A DNA stretch of 64,000 bases from an uncultured Pelagibacteraceae bacterium (GCA_902558435.1 CACEDU010000001.1:124001-188000), one strand, 5' to 3'; counted from the stretch's first letter, positions 52,609-61,830 are shown. Translations and numbers: made by a program. Notes: generated from the sequence alone by a model not told the origin.

Positions 52609-53779
52609 ATCTTTTTATTTCTTGAATAAAGTTGTTAAATAAATATTGACTATCTTGTGGCCCAGGATTTGCTTCAGGGTGATATTGAACTGAAAAAACT
52701 GGTCTATTTTTTAATCTTATTCCCTCAATTGAATTATCAAAAAGTGACTTATGAGTTATTTGAATTTTTTTAGATAAGCTTTTTTCTATTACAACGAAAC
52801 CATGATTTTGGCTTGTAATCTCAACTTTGTTGTTAATTAGATTTTTTACTGGATGATTTGCTCCCCTGTGGCCTAACTTCATTTTTTTTGTCTTGGCATT
52901 TAACGCTAAAGCTAAAATTTGATGACCCAAGCAGATCCCAAAGATAGGATAATTCCACTTTATTAATTTTTGTATAGTTTTAATTGCATATATTCCAGTT
53001 GCCGCTGGATCTCCTGGACCATTTGATAGAAAAATTCCATCTGGTTTTAGTTTTGCAATTTCTTCAGCAGTTATTTTGCAAGAAACTACTTTTACATCAC
53101 AATTATAATCAGAAAAATATCTTAGAATATTTTTTTTTATCCCATAATCAATTGCAACTATCTTAAATATCTTTTTGTTATTTTTTTTATATCCAGTCTC
53201 TTTGCTCCAAGTTTTCAAACCTTTCCATGAATAAGTTTTTTTTGTTGATACTTCTTTAGCAAGATCTAGACCATTTAGACCAGGCCATTTAATTGAGTAA
53301 TTAATTAATTTTTTTATATTAAATTTGCCTGTTTTATTGTTTGAGATTGTTCCTTTTGGAGCACCTTTATCCCTTATAAAATTTGTTAAACTTCTTGTGT
53401 CAAGACCTGTTATGCCAACTATTTTATTTTTTTTAAGCCATTCATCCAATGTTCTTAAAGCTCTGTAATTCGATGGAGAAGTAATCTCAGAATTAAATAT
53501 AGCACCTTTTGCCCAAACCTTATCTGACTCCAAATCCTCATTGTTAGTTCCAACATTTCCTATATGAGGGAATGTAAAATTGATAATTTGTCCAGCATAT
53601 GAAGGGTCAGATATAATTTCCTGATATCCAGTCAAAGAAGTGTTAAAACAAACCTCTCCAGTTGCAGTACCATTGTACCCAAGACCAATACCCTTGAAAA
53701 CTAACTTATTATCTAAAGCTAAAATACCTGTTGGAAATTGTTGTTTAATTGCAATTTTATATTTTTGTTTTTTGTTCAA
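52586..53779 (-). CDS. carA: Carbamoyl-phosphate synthase small subunit
   Basis: Glutamine amidotransferase subunit that feeds ammonia to CarB. The N-terminal domain has [22 protein letters not shown]. The class I amidotransferase domain has FLSNGPGDP, the nucleophile Cys in [14 protein letters not shown], and the His-Glu end in [11 protein letters not shown]. It is 397 aa. The only plausible start is a TTG at 53777-53779, with TAA just before it in frame. A four-codon mini-frame ends across this TTG (separate entry). Confidence 0.94.
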   Translation of the reverse strand: MNKKQKYKIAIKQQFPTGILALDNKLVFKGIGLGYNGTATGEVCFNTSLTGYQEIISDPSYAGQIINFTFPHIGNVGTNNEDLESDKVWAKGAIFNSEITSPSNYRALRTLDEWLKKNKIVGITGLDTRSLTNFIRDKGAPKGTISNNKTGKFNIKKLINYSIKWPGLNGLDLAKEVSTKKTYSWKGLKTWSKETGYKKNNKKIFKIVAIDYGIKKNILRYFSDYNCDVKVVSCKITAEEIAKLKPDGIFLSNGPGDPAATGIYAIKTIQKLIKWNYPIFGICLGHQILALALNAKTKKMKLGHRGANHPVKNLINNKVEITSQNHGFVVIEKSLSKKIQITHKSLFDNSIEGIRLKNRPVFSVQYHPEANPGPQDSQYLFNNFIQEIKRYAQKKRH

Positions 53780-53790
53780 TTACAACTCAT
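53776..53790 (-). other. Candidate 4-codon leader ORF (M-S-C-N) overlapping carA start
   Basis: On the minus strand ATG-AGT-TGT-AAT-TGA ends with a TGA that overlaps the TTG start of carA by two bases (TTGA). Its ATG sits in the centre of the 12-base palindrome AACTCATGAGTT (53784-53795). It could deliver ribosomes to the weak TTG start by termination-reinitiation. The short length gives no statistical support; the layout is the evidence. Confidence 0.35.
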
Positions 53791-53800
53791 GAGTTAAAGG

Positions 53801-53829
53801 TCTATACAATAAAACCTTTTTTTGCGCAA
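53801..53829 (-). promoter_or_regulatory. carA promoter
   Basis: On the minus strand TTGCGC (53824-53829) and TATAGA (53801-53806) are separated by 17 bases. Transcription should start near 53794, within the palindrome and only a few bases before the mini-ORF ATG. Confidence 0.5.
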
Positions 53830-53869
53830 CACATGTAATGTATATTTTGTAAAAAAACTTTTTTTCTTT

Positions 53870-53897
53870 TTGAAGAATTTTTTTGATGCGTTAAAAT
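53870..53897 (+). promoter_or_regulatory. yqeY promoter
   Basis: TTGAAG (53870-53875), 16-base spacer, TAAAAT (53892-53897). The expected start point coincides with the yqeY ATG at 53904, which predicts a leaderless message for the yqeY-dnaG-rpoD run. Confidence 0.45.
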
Positions 53898-53903
53898 TAT
53901 ACT

Positions 53904-54368
53904 ATGAGCTTAAGGGAAAAAATTGAAACAGACTATAAAAGCGCTCTAAAAGCTAAAGAAAAAAATAAAATATCAACTTACAGGTTAATTTTATCAGGAA
54001 TTAAAGATTTAGATATCAACAACAGATCACAAGTAGAGAAAAAGGAGACTAATGACGAAGATATAAAAAAGCTTTTAAAGAAAATGATAAAGCAAAGATC
54101 CGAATCAATAGAAATGTATAAAAAAAATAATAGAAGTGACCTGCAAGATGTGGAGGAGAAAGAGGTGGATATAATAAGTCAATATTTACCACAACAACTT
54201 AGCGATGAAGATACTAAAAAGCTATGTTCGGAGATTATTAGTTCTACGGGAGCGAGTTCATTAAAAGACATGGGAAAAGTAATGGGTGCATTAAAAAAAA
54301 ATAATGCAGATAGTATTGATTTCTCTAAAGCTGGAGCAATTATAAAAGATCTACTAAACCAAAAATGA
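53904..54368 (+). CDS. GatB/YqeY-domain protein
   Basis: A protein of 154 residues related to the tail domain of GatB, thought to bind tRNA. It begins SLREKIETDYKSALKAKEKN, has the IKKLLKKMIKQRSESIEMYKK central helix pair (given here only in outline) and EVDIISQYLPQQLSDEDTKK, and ends in the VMGALKKNNADSIDFSKAG region. It precedes dnaG and rpoD, an order conserved in alphaproteobacteria. The TGA overlaps the dnaG ATG (ATGA). Confidence 0.87.
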   Translation: MSLREKIETDYKSALKAKEKNKISTYRLILSGIKDLDINNRSQVEKKETNDEDIKKLLKKMIKQRSESIEMYKKNNRSDLQDVEEKEVDIISQYLPQQLSDEDTKKLCSEIISSTGASSLKDMGKVMGALKKNNADSIDFSKAGAIIKDLLNQK

Positions 54369-56140
54369 AGTATCCAAAAGAGTATCTAGGGGAAATTAAA
54401 GCAAGATTAAAAGTTTCAACAGTTGTATCTAAAACTGTAAGTTTAAAAAAAAGAGGTAAAGAATATGTTGGATTATCTCCGTTCAAAACCGAAAAAACTC
54501 CTTCATTTACTGTAAATGACGAAAAGGAATTTTATCATTGTTTTAGTACCGCAGAACACGGCAACATATTTGATTTTGTGATGAAAACACAAAATTTAAA
54601 ATTTGGGGAAGCTGTAAAGTCACTTGCAAATCTCGCAGGAATGAGACCTTATACTTTTTCAAAAGAAGATGAGATTAGAGAGAAAAAATGGAATATTTAT
54701 AAAGTTATATTTAACAAATATGTAGATCATTATCATAACGAATTATTAAAAAATTCAAATTCGAATGAGGCTAAAGATTACCTCAAAAAAAGAGGATTAA
54801 CTAAAGAAGAAGTTAAAAAATTTAAGATTGGATTTGAGACTAATGATTTTAATTTTCAAGAAAATATATTTAAGCAATACAATGAAAATGACATTAAAGA
54901 TACTGGTTTATTTTATTTTGACGAAAATAAGAAAAGATATGTTTCTAGATTTAGAGAAAGAGTAATATTTCCAATCAAAAATATTTCAGGTGATCCAATT
55001 GCTGTAGGAGGAAGAATTTTAAAAGAGAATAAATTTTTACCAAAGTATATAAATTCTCCTGAAACTCCTTTTTTTAAAAAAGGATCAAATCTCTTTAATT
55101 TAGATTTTGCACGTAAATTTTCAAATAATCAAAATATTATTTATTTGGTTGAAGGTTATATGGATGTTATCGGATTAAGTAAAAATAAAATAGACAATGT
55201 CGTAGCAAATTTAGGTACATCATTAACAAGTAGGCAAATTTTAACTTTAAATCAGTTTTTTGATGAAATAGTCATATGTTTTGATGGTGATGAAAGTGGA
55301 TACAAAGCAGCTTTGAGGGCAGCAGAAAATTCTATAATTGAACTTAAACCAGAGAAGAAAATATCGTTTTTATTTTTACCAGATAAGCACGACCCAGATA
55401 GCTTTGTAAATGAAAAAGGAAAGGAATTTTTTTTAGAATTTTCAAATAGTAATTCAGTTTCTATTCATAAATTTATATTTAATCATTATTTCAAAATTAC
55501 GGATGATAACCCATCTTCAAGAGCTATTTTTGAAAAAAGGTTAAGGTCGATTTCATCAACTATTAAAGACGAATTCATAAGAAAATACGTACTAGAATAT
55601 TTTTTAGAAAAAATTTCTGAATTAACTCCCAATACAAACTTTAAATATAAAAAATATAATTCAAAAAATACAAAATCACTTAAATCAACACAAAATTATT
55701 ATAATGAAACTAAATCTCTAAAAGCAATTGATATTAAAGAGTTTTCATTTTTATATATTTTATTAAAAAAACCTGAACTCATAAAAGATAATTTTCAGTT
55801 AATAGAAAATGTTAAATTATTCAGCAATGAAAATAAATTGCTTTTAAATGAAATTTTATCTCAATCAAATAACTTTGAAATTACTGATATTGAAAATATA
55901 AATATTGATAAAAATTTAATTGAAAGAGTTTTAAAATACGCTTCCATTAAACACATAATGATTAAAAATTTTAATAATGATGAAAAAATACTTGAAATTT
56001 TATCTGAGCTTATAAGAGATTTAAAAAATTATGAACTAGAAATAAGAATAGGAGAATTAGAATCAAAATTTTCTAAAGATTTGAGTGAAGTAACGTTTAA
56101 TGAGCTAAAAGAGCTTAAAAAACTACAGAAAACCAATTAA
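54365..56140 (+). CDS. dnaG: DNA primase with degenerate zinc site
   Basis: Makes RNA primers at the replication fork. The catalytic Toprim core has [12 protein letters not shown] and the metal-binding [15 protein letters not shown]. The N-terminal zinc-binding domain is recognisable ([19 protein letters not shown], then [11 protein letters not shown]), but three of the four ligands of the E. coli enzyme are replaced: Cys by Ser (about residue 38), His by Lys (about 41) and the last Cys by Thr (about 62). Only Cys59 remains. It is 591 aa. I recall similar losses in other alphaproteobacteria. Confidence 0.94.
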   Translation: MKYPKEYLGEIKARLKVSTVVSKTVSLKKRGKEYVGLSPFKTEKTPSFTVNDEKEFYHCFSTAEHGNIFDFVMKTQNLKFGEAVKSLANLAGMRPYTFSKEDEIREKKWNIYKVIFNKYVDHYHNELLKNSNSNEAKDYLKKRGLTKEEVKKFKIGFETNDFNFQENIFKQYNENDIKDTGLFYFDENKKRYVSRFRERVIFPIKNISGDPIAVGGRILKENKFLPKYINSPETPFFKKGSNLFNLDFARKFSNNQNIIYLVEGYMDVIGLSKNKIDNVVANLGTSLTSRQILTLNQFFDEIVICFDGDESGYKAALRAAENSIIELKPEKKISFLFLPDKHDPDSFVNEKGKEFFLEFSNSNSVSIHKFIFNHYFKITDDNPSSRAIFEKRLRSISSTIKDEFIRKYVLEYFLEKISELTPNTNFKYKKYNSKNTKSLKSTQNYYNETKSLKAIDIKEFSFLYILLKKPELIKDNFQLIENVKLFSNENKLLLNEILSQSNNFEITDIENINIDKNLIERVLKYASIKHIMIKNFNNDEKILEILSELIRDLKNYELEIRIGELESKFSKDLSEVTFNELKELKKLQKTN

Positions 56141-56205
56141 ATATTAAGCAGAATCCCATAGATTTTTTTTATTTAAGCATTATATACATCCTGAACTTTT
56201 TTATT

Positions 56206-58044
56206 GTGGAACGTATAATTACAAAATCATTTGCAAGATTGATGGGCAGAGGTGTCCATAGAGGATTTATAACTTACGAAGAGTTAAATAAATCTCTTGG
56301 GAAAAGAAACCTATCTGATGAAAACCTTGAACAAGCGTTTATTCACATACTCGACGAAAAAATTATATTAGTTGAAAAAAAAGCAGATTTTAAAATTCTT
56401 AGAAAAAAAGAAAACGGATCAAAGGAAGAGGGAAAATCAATTGAGAAGAGTGATGATCCTATTAGAATGTATCTTAGAGAAATGGGTGGGGTTGAGCTAC
56501 TTTCTAGGGAAGGTGAAATAGCAATCGCAAAAAGAATAGAAGCTGGAAAAGATGTTATGTTAAATGCTCTATCTCAAAGTCCTATAACAGCCCAACAGTT
56601 TTTTGAATGGAATACAAAACTTCAAAATGATGAAATTCTGGTTAGAGAAATTATTGATATTGACACAAATTATATGGAAGACGAGGATACTGGACAAAGT
56701 GCAAAACAAAAAAAAACAGATGATGCAGGAGATAGTCAAAACAATGAGGACTCAAGCAACAACTCTGACGATGATGAATTTAATCCTACTCTGGCAGCAA
56801 TGGAAACTGAAATTAAACCAAAAGTGTTAAAAACAGTTACTGACCTTACAAAAGAGTATAATAAACTTATTAAATATCAAAAAGAAAAATTAAATTGTTT
56901 ATTAAATTCTAAAATATTTTCGTCCTCCAAGGAGAAAAATTATAAAAAAATCGTGGATGACATTTTAGAAAACATCAAATCACTTCAATTATCTCCATCT
57001 GTTTTAGAGGAGTTAGTACAAAAACATTATGTTGAAAACAGAAAAATAATATCATTGGAAGGTAATCTTTTGCGACTAGCTTTACAAGAAAAAATTCCAA
57101 GAGAAGAATTTATAAAATTTTATGTTGGAAATGAAATAAACCCTAACCTAAAAAACTTTTTAGATACAAATGAGGTTTGGAAAAAGTTTTTTCAAAAATA
57201 TAAGTTAGAATTTAACAACATTAGAGATAGATTAATTGAGACGAGTAATAAGCTTGGAATTTCAGTTACAGATTATAAGTCAATGGTTAGTAGAATTCAG
57301 AAGGGTGAAAAAGAATCTAGAATTGCAAAAAAAGAGATGGTGGAAGCCAATTTAAGACTCGTCATTTCAATTGCTAAAAAATATACAAATAGGGGTCTAC
57401 AGTTTTTGGATTTAATTCAAGAAGGAAATATTGGTTTAATGAAAGCTGTAGATAAATTTGAATACAGAAGAGGATATAAATTTTCCACTTATGCAACATG
57501 GTGGATAAGACAGGCAATTACAAGATCTATTGCAGATCAAGCAAGGACTATAAGAATTCCTGTGCATATGATTGAGACGATAAATAAAATTGTAAGAACA
57601 CAGAGGTTAATTTTGAGTGAATTTGGAAGAGAGGCTACACCAGAAGAACTGGCAAAAAAACTTAGAATGCCTCTTGAAAAAGTTAGAAAAGTTCTCAAAA
57701 TTTCAAAAGAACCTGTGTCACTTGAAAAACCAGTTGGAGATGAAGAGGATAGTAGCTTGGGAGATTTTATTGAAGATACAAAAGCTTTAGCTCCACTAGA
57801 ACAAGCTATAAAATCAAATTTAAGTGAAGCTACTACAAAAATATTGTCTACATTAACTCCAAGAGAAGAAAGAGTTTTAAGAATGAGGTTTGGTGTAGGG
57901 ATGAATACAGATCATACTCTTGAAGAAGTAGGACTACAGTTCTCAGTAACTAGAGAGAGAATCAGGCAAATTGAAGCAAAAGCATTAAGAAAATTAAAGC
58001 ATCCCAGTAGGTCTAAGCAATTAAAAAGCTTCCTAGAGAGTTAA
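56206..58044 (+). CDS. rpoD: RNA polymerase sigma-70 factor RpoD
   Basis: Primary sigma factor. Region 1.1 is recognisable ([17 protein letters not shown]), region 1.2 has [20 protein letters not shown], and a non-conserved acidic insert ([13 protein letters not shown]) follows. Region 2 has [19 protein letters not shown] and [15 protein letters not shown], and region 4.2 ends with [19 protein letters not shown]. It is 612 aa. The start is taken as GTG at 56206; the first ATG, 12 codons later at 56242, would cut into region 1.1. The 65 bases after dnaG are AT-rich and may carry an internal promoter. Confidence 0.95.
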   Translation: MERIITKSFARLMGRGVHRGFITYEELNKSLGKRNLSDENLEQAFIHILDEKIILVEKKADFKILRKKENGSKEEGKSIEKSDDPIRMYLREMGGVELLSREGEIAIAKRIEAGKDVMLNALSQSPITAQQFFEWNTKLQNDEILVREIIDIDTNYMEDEDTGQSAKQKKTDDAGDSQNNEDSSNNSDDDEFNPTLAAMETEIKPKVLKTVTDLTKEYNKLIKYQKEKLNCLLNSKIFSSSKEKNYKKIVDDILENIKSLQLSPSVLEELVQKHYVENRKIISLEGNLLRLALQEKIPREEFIKFYVGNEINPNLKNFLDTNEVWKKFFQKYKLEFNNIRDRLIETSNKLGISVTDYKSMVSRIQKGEKESRIAKKEMVEANLRLVISIAKKYTNRGLQFLDLIQEGNIGLMKAVDKFEYRRGYKFSTYATWWIRQAITRSIADQARTIRIPVHMIETINKIVRTQRLILSEFGREATPEELAKKLRMPLEKVRKVLKISKEPVSLEKPVGDEEDSSLGDFIEDTKALAPLEQAIKSNLSEATTKILSTLTPREERVLRMRFGVGMNTDHTLEEVGLQFSVTRERIRQIEAKALRKLKHPSRSKQLKSFLES

Positions 58045-58106
58045 ATAATTTAAATAATCATTTTTTACTTTATAAATAGTATTAATAGAATAGTTGTGAT
58101 TTATAC

Positions 58107-58181
58107 GGGCCGTTAGCTCAATAGTAGAGTACTGCATTGACATTGCAGGGGTAGTTGGAGCGTAACCAACACGGCCCACCA
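58107..58181 (+). tRNA. tRNA-Val (GAC), non-canonical D- and T-loops
   Basis: 75 bases: acceptor GGGCCGT/ACGGCCC with A73 and encoded CCA, D arm GCTC-AATAGTA-GAGT, anticodon arm CTGCA-TTGACAT-TGCAG (anticodon GAC), T arm GTTGG-AGCGTAA-CCAAC. All stems pair. The T-loop reads AGCGTAA instead of TTCRANY and the D-loop has A at the positions of the usual G15 and G18. G19 and C56 are kept. It may be a functional but unusual tRNA-Val. Confidence 0.85.
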
Positions 58182-58244
58182 CAATAGTTTTAAATATAAA
58201 TAACTAAATTGTTTTTTTTATTTAGAATTTAATTATTATAGAGT

Positions 58245-59042
58245 GTGAGTGAAAAATACTTTAATAAGTTTTTTATAATTTTTATTTTAATTTCTGTATT
58301 AATTTTTTTTGAGGGATTTTTTTATTATTTTTCATATAAGTTTTCTTATTACTTTGATATTTTTGATAGGAAAAGATCAGGCTTTAACCCCTTAATTTGG
58401 AATGAGAATGGGATTATAGAAATATTGCAAGTAATATTGATATTTTTTTCTATAATAAATTTTATATATATCTTAAAAGAGCTGAAAAAAATTAAACCTA
58501 GATTATATATCAAATTTATACTTTATATATACACAGTCGGTCTATTATATTTCTTTTTCGAGGAAATTTCATGGGGCCAGCACATATTTGGTTGGGAATC
58601 ATTAGATTTTTTTAAGTCATACAATAATCAAAATGAAACAAATATTCATAATATTTCAAACTTGTTCAATGAATTACCGCGAAGCATCTTAACACTTTGG
58701 TGCTCTATTTCGTTTATTATCGTAAATATTTTTTCAAAAAAAATTAAAAATTATTTTTTAACAAAATTTTTGCTACCTTCAAATAAGTTAAAATTAATAT
58801 CTTTATATTTATTATTTATTTTGATACCAGATTTTTTTGTTGATAAAATGAATTTGCACCCAGGCCATTCCGAGTATTCAAAATTTGTCTTAATTAGTGA
58901 TATCTTGGATTTTATAACCTTTAACTTTATTAAACTTTCAGAATATCAAGAATTAATATTTTGCTACTATATTCTTTATCACTCTATCTTTTTTAGAAAA
59001 TTTCTTTGCTTGAACGAAAACGAAAAACAAAGTAAAACCTAG
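58245..59042 (+). CDS. Multi-pass membrane protein, unknown function
   Basis: A 265-residue protein with about six hydrophobic helices, starting at GTG 58245. A conserved-looking polar block lies in the middle: FFEEISWGQHIFGWES followed shortly by NNQNETNIHNISN, and a DKMNLHPGH segment later. I recall similar EEISWGQ blocks in uncharacterised bacterial membrane proteins but know no function. It is very rich in Phe, Ile and Tyr. It sits alone between two tRNA genes, a position often used by strain-variable genes. Confidence 0.7.
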   Translation: MSEKYFNKFFIIFILISVLIFFEGFFYYFSYKFSYYFDIFDRKRSGFNPLIWNENGIIEILQVILIFFSIINFIYILKELKKIKPRLYIKFILYIYTVGLLYFFFEEISWGQHIFGWESLDFFKSYNNQNETNIHNISNLFNELPRSILTLWCSISFIIVNIFSKKIKNYFLTKFLLPSNKLKLISLYLLFILIPDFFVDKMNLHPGHSEYSKFVLISDILDFITFNFIKLSEYQELIFCYYILYHSIFFRKFLCLNENEKQSKT

Positions 59043-59050
59043 AAAATAAT

Positions 59051-59127
59051 GGGCCTGTAGCTCAGTTGGTTAGAGCAGTACACTCATAATGTATTGGTCC
59101 CAGGTTCGAGTCCTGGCGGGCCCACCA
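59051..59127 (+). tRNA. tRNA with CAT anticodon, probably tRNA-Ile2 (lysidine)
   Basis: 77 bases: acceptor GGGCCTG/CGGGCCC, D arm GCTC-AGTTGGTTA-GAGC, anticodon arm GTACA-CTCATAA-TGTAT, T arm CCAGG-TTCGAGT-CCTGG, A73 and encoded CCA. C4:G69 and C5:G68 are identity elements of tRNA-Ile(CAU), the substrate of TilS, and are absent from the E. coli elongator tRNA-Met. Elongator Met remains possible. It lies 8 bases after the unknown membrane protein and 5 bases before the 3' end of mlaC. Confidence 0.9.
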
Positions 59128-59132
59128 TTCTT

Positions 59133-59723
59133 TTATTTAATAATGAATTCCTCTAAGGATTTAAAAAGATAGTTAATATCTCCATCATTATTTTGAATGA
59201 TAGATTTAAATTCTTCTTTTTGAGTTCTTGCTAGACTTAATCCTTCAACTATAAGATCTCTGATTAATGGTCTATCTGGATTTTTTGTATAGATTCTCCA
59301 GTCTATTTTAATTTTAGGATTTTTTGATGTCTCCTCTAAAACAGTGCTTACAATTGTATATTTATCGTTTATTTTCTTTTGTGAAACTACGTTTATCTTA
59401 GGATCAGAATAATCTACTAATCTACTCGAAAAACTTTTTAAAAAATAACTTTTAAATAACTTTTTATATTTAATTTTTTGATTTTCAGAAAGAATTTTAC
59501 GATATTTACCTAAAGTATACATTCCTATACCTTCAATATCTACATTTACTTCTGCGATATTATTAAGCTTTATAATTTTAGACTCTACAGGATCTGAACT
59601 TGATAAAATAATTGATGCTTCATTTACTATTTCAGTAATTAATTTGCTTGGCTCTTTTGCATTTACATGAAAAATAAACAAAAAAAATATTATAAAATTT
59701 GTAATTATTTTCGTTCTTTTCAT
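59133..59723 (-). CDS. mlaC: MlaC-type phospholipid-binding periplasmic protein
   Basis: Shuttles phospholipids between the outer-membrane MlaA and the inner-membrane MlaFEDB transporter. It has a signal peptide (about 1-23, ending FHVNA) and a Ttg2/MlaC fold with GKYRKILSENQKIKYKKLF, KINVVSQKKIND and the end KIDWRIYTKNPDRPLIRDL split over the lipid-pocket strands. It has 196 aa from ATG 59723; a TTG directly before it is also in frame. It follows mlaA by 3 bases. The transporter genes are not in the window. Confidence 0.88.
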   Translation of the reverse strand: MKRTKIITNFIIFFLFIFHVNAKEPSKLITEIVNEASIILSSSDPVESKIIKLNNIAEVNVDIEGIGMYTLGKYRKILSENQKIKYKKLFKSYFLKSFSSRLVDYSDPKINVVSQKKINDKYTIVSTVLEETSKNPKIKIDWRIYTKNPDRPLIRDLIVEGLSLARTQKEEFKSIIQNNDGDINYLFKSLEEFIIK

Positions 59724-59729
59724 CAATAA

Positions 59730-60539
59730 TTATTGGGTATCAATCTCTTCCCAATCATCATCATTTAATGTCTCAGTAGTTTTATCAATATTATTAATTT
59801 TTCTAGTTCTATCTTGAAGATACAAACTTCTAACTGAAGCATAAAGATCTAAAGAATTTTTTTCTAAGCTATCGAATGACTCTAAATTTTTTGCCCTAAA
59901 ATCTACTCCAGCCGTTAATCTAGAATAATAATAGTCGGAATCTTCAAAATATTTTGTATTGTTTCCAACAGTAACATTATACCAAGCATCTCCACCTGAA
60001 AAATTAGCTAAAGAGCCCAAAGAGTCCCTTACTGTAGTTGGTCCAAGAACCGGTAATACGAAATAACATCCTTCTTTGACTCCCCATTTTCCTAAAGTTT
60101 GTCCATAATCTTCTTTATCAAGTTTATTTAAGCCATAGTACGATGCTACATCAAAAATTCCAGCAATACCAAGTGTAGTATTTATTGAAAATCTTAAAGT
60201 ATTAATTCCTGCCTCCTTTAGCTGACCCTGTAAAATATTGTTCGGTATGGTAACAACATTAGACAAATTGCTTAATGCATTACTCGTTCCTGATCTAATT
60301 GGTTTTGGTAGATATCTATAACCTTTAGCCACCGGTTTAAAAAAAATTTTATCTAAGCCTTGGTTAAATGCAAATATACCTCTATTAATCGTTTCAAAGC
60401 AATCCTTAACATCGGCAGTGTTGTTATTAGAATTTTCATTTTTATTTAATTTAATTGATCCATCTGATCCAGCAAATACATTTAAAAATATTATTTGAGA
60501 AAAAAAAGTAATAAAAAATATTGATAAAATCTTTTTCAT
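59730..60539 (-). CDS. mlaA: MlaA/VacJ-family protein without a lipobox
   Basis: Outer-membrane component that removes phospholipids from the outer leaflet. The family core is clear: DCFETINRGIFAFNQGLDK, VAKGYRYLPKPIR, NTTLGIAGIFDVAS, DYGQTLGKWGVKEGCYFVLP and LGPTTVRDSLG. The N-terminal signal (MKKILSIFFITFFSQIIFLN) continues to NVFAGSDG with no Cys at the cleavage site, so it is predicted to be cut by signal peptidase I rather than lipidated. It is 269 aa. It is divergent from amiD by 43 bases. Confidence 0.88.
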   Translation of the reverse strand: MKKILSIFFITFFSQIIFLNVFAGSDGSIKLNKNENSNNNTADVKDCFETINRGIFAFNQGLDKIFFKPVAKGYRYLPKPIRSGTSNALSNLSNVVTIPNNILQGQLKEAGINTLRFSINTTLGIAGIFDVASYYGLNKLDKEDYGQTLGKWGVKEGCYFVLPVLGPTTVRDSLGSLANFSGGDAWYNVTVGNNTKYFEDSDYYYSRLTAGVDFRAKNLESFDSLEKNSLDLYASVRSLYLQDRTRKINNIDKTTETLNDDDWEEIDTQ

Positions 60540-60582
60540 TAAATGAGTTTATATTATATCCTTTGTATTTTTAAAGATTTAA

Positions 60583-61329
60583 ATGTTTAAATTAATACCA
60601 AAAAATGTTGAAAAAATGACTATAAACTACTCCCCAAATTTTAATCTTAAAAAAAGAGATAAAAAAAAAATAAAATATTTAATTCTTCATTATACTGGAA
60701 TGAAAAATGATAAATTGGCAATTAAAAAGCTGGTTAATTTCAATTCTAACGTGAGTTGTCATTATTATATTACAAAGTCTGGCAAACTTGTTCAAATGGT
60801 GCCAGATTTATATATAGCTTGGCATGCTGGAAAATCATATTGGAAAAAAGATAAATTATTGAATTCTAATTCTATAGGCATTGAAATTTCTAATCCTGGC
60901 CACGAACATGGGTACAAGAAATTTTCTAATAATCAAATAAAATGTTTAATTAAACTTTTGAATTCCCTGATCAAAAAATACAAAATAGATAAAAAAAATA
61001 TATTAGGTCACTCTGATGTAGCACCTTTAAGAAAATTAGATCCAGGAGAGAATTTTCCTTGGAATAAATTATTTAAAAACAAAATTGGTATTTGGCACAA
61101 TATTAAATTGAAAGATTTAAAGAAAAACAGAGAAAAAAAAATTGAAATAAACTTAGCAAGATTTATTTTTTATTTAAATAAAATTGGATATTCTGTTCAA
61201 CATTCAAATTCTAAAGAATTAATTAAAATTATAAAAGTTTTTCAAATGAGATTTAGGCCTGATTTGATAGATGGTAAATTAGATTTAGAATGCTACCTAA
61301 TCGCAAAATCCCTTTATAAACTGAATTAA
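60583..61329 (+). CDS. amiD: N-acetylmuramoyl-L-alanine amidase, AmpD/AmiD type
   Basis: Zinc amidase that cuts peptide stems from muropeptides. The amidase_2 domain has YLILHYTGM with a zinc His, SCHYYITKSGKLVQMVPD, IAWHAGKSYW, GIEISNPGH and the ILGHSDVAPLRKLDPGENFPW block split into HSD and DPG ligands. The C-terminal peptidoglycan-binding-like region ends MRFRPDLIDGKLD. It has no signal peptide, so a cytoplasmic recycling role like AmpD is possible. A second ATG at 60616 (MTINYSPN) may be the true start. Confidence 0.85.
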   Translation: MFKLIPKNVEKMTINYSPNFNLKKRDKKKIKYLILHYTGMKNDKLAIKKLVNFNSNVSCHYYITKSGKLVQMVPDLYIAWHAGKSYWKKDKLLNSNSIGIEISNPGHEHGYKKFSNNQIKCLIKLLNSLIKKYKIDKKNILGHSDVAPLRKLDPGENFPWNKLFKNKIGIWHNIKLKDLKKNREKKIEINLARFIFYLNKIGYSVQHSNSKELIKIIKVFQMRFRPDLIDGKLDLECYLIAKSLYKLN

Positions 61330-61354
61330 TTAGGATTGAATTTTATAAAAAAAT

Positions 61355-61360
61355 TAATAT
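61355..61360 (+). promoter_or_regulatory. -10 element of rnpB
   Basis: TAATAT ends 9 bases before the inferred 5' end of RNase P RNA, as expected for a -10 box. No convincing -35 is seen at the right distance (AGGATT is closest). Confidence 0.45.
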
Positions 61361-61369
61361 TGTCTAAAA

Positions 61370-61725
61370 GCCAGATAAAAGACTTATCGCTTTAATTAAT
61401 TAAAGAGGAAAGTCCGGGCTCTACAAAGACACAGTGCCAGTTAATGGCTGGCGGGGGCGACCCCAGGGATAGTGCCACAGAAAATAAACCGCCTTATCAA
61501 GGCAAGGGTGAAAAGGTGTGGTAAGAGCACACCGGCTATGTTGGTAACAACTAGTGCATGGAAAACCCCACTGAGAGCAAGACTGAGTAGAGATGACAAA
61601 GTTAGAAATAACAAAAAGCAGTCTTTGGCTAGTCATCTGGGTTAGTTGCTTGAGCCTTAAAGTGATTTAAGGCCTAGACAAATGATAAGTTTAAAAGACA
61701 GAACCCGGCTTACATTTTATCTGGC
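61370..61725 (+). ncRNA. rnpB: RNase P RNA
   Basis: Catalytic RNA that matures tRNA 5' ends. Conserved regions are present in order: GAGGAAAGTCCGGGCTC (P4 5' strand area), GCCACAGAAAATAAACCGCC, GGTAAGAGCACACCGG and, near the 3' end, AGACAGAACCCGGCTTA (P4 3' strand). The ends pair as GCCAGATAAAA with TTTTATCTGGC (P1). The length is about 356 bases, type A architecture. Any open frame on either strand inside it is spurious. Confidence 0.96.
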
Positions 61726-61830
61726 AAAAGTTGTTTCTTTATAATTCCTATATATTTGTAAGTTAAATCATTTTTTTTTTAAATTGTAAATTTGGAACAA
61801 ATCAAGAATATTTATTTATAATATTAAGTG

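Noticed and set aside
61421-61636. 71-codon open frame on the minus strand
   Set aside because: It lies entirely within RNase P RNA; its apparent protein is an artefact of the conserved RNA sequence.
61726-61830. Small gene or RNA between rnpB and the mraZ promoter
   Set aside because: The stretch is AT-rich with only short frames and a 6-bp AATATT repeat; nothing supports a feature.
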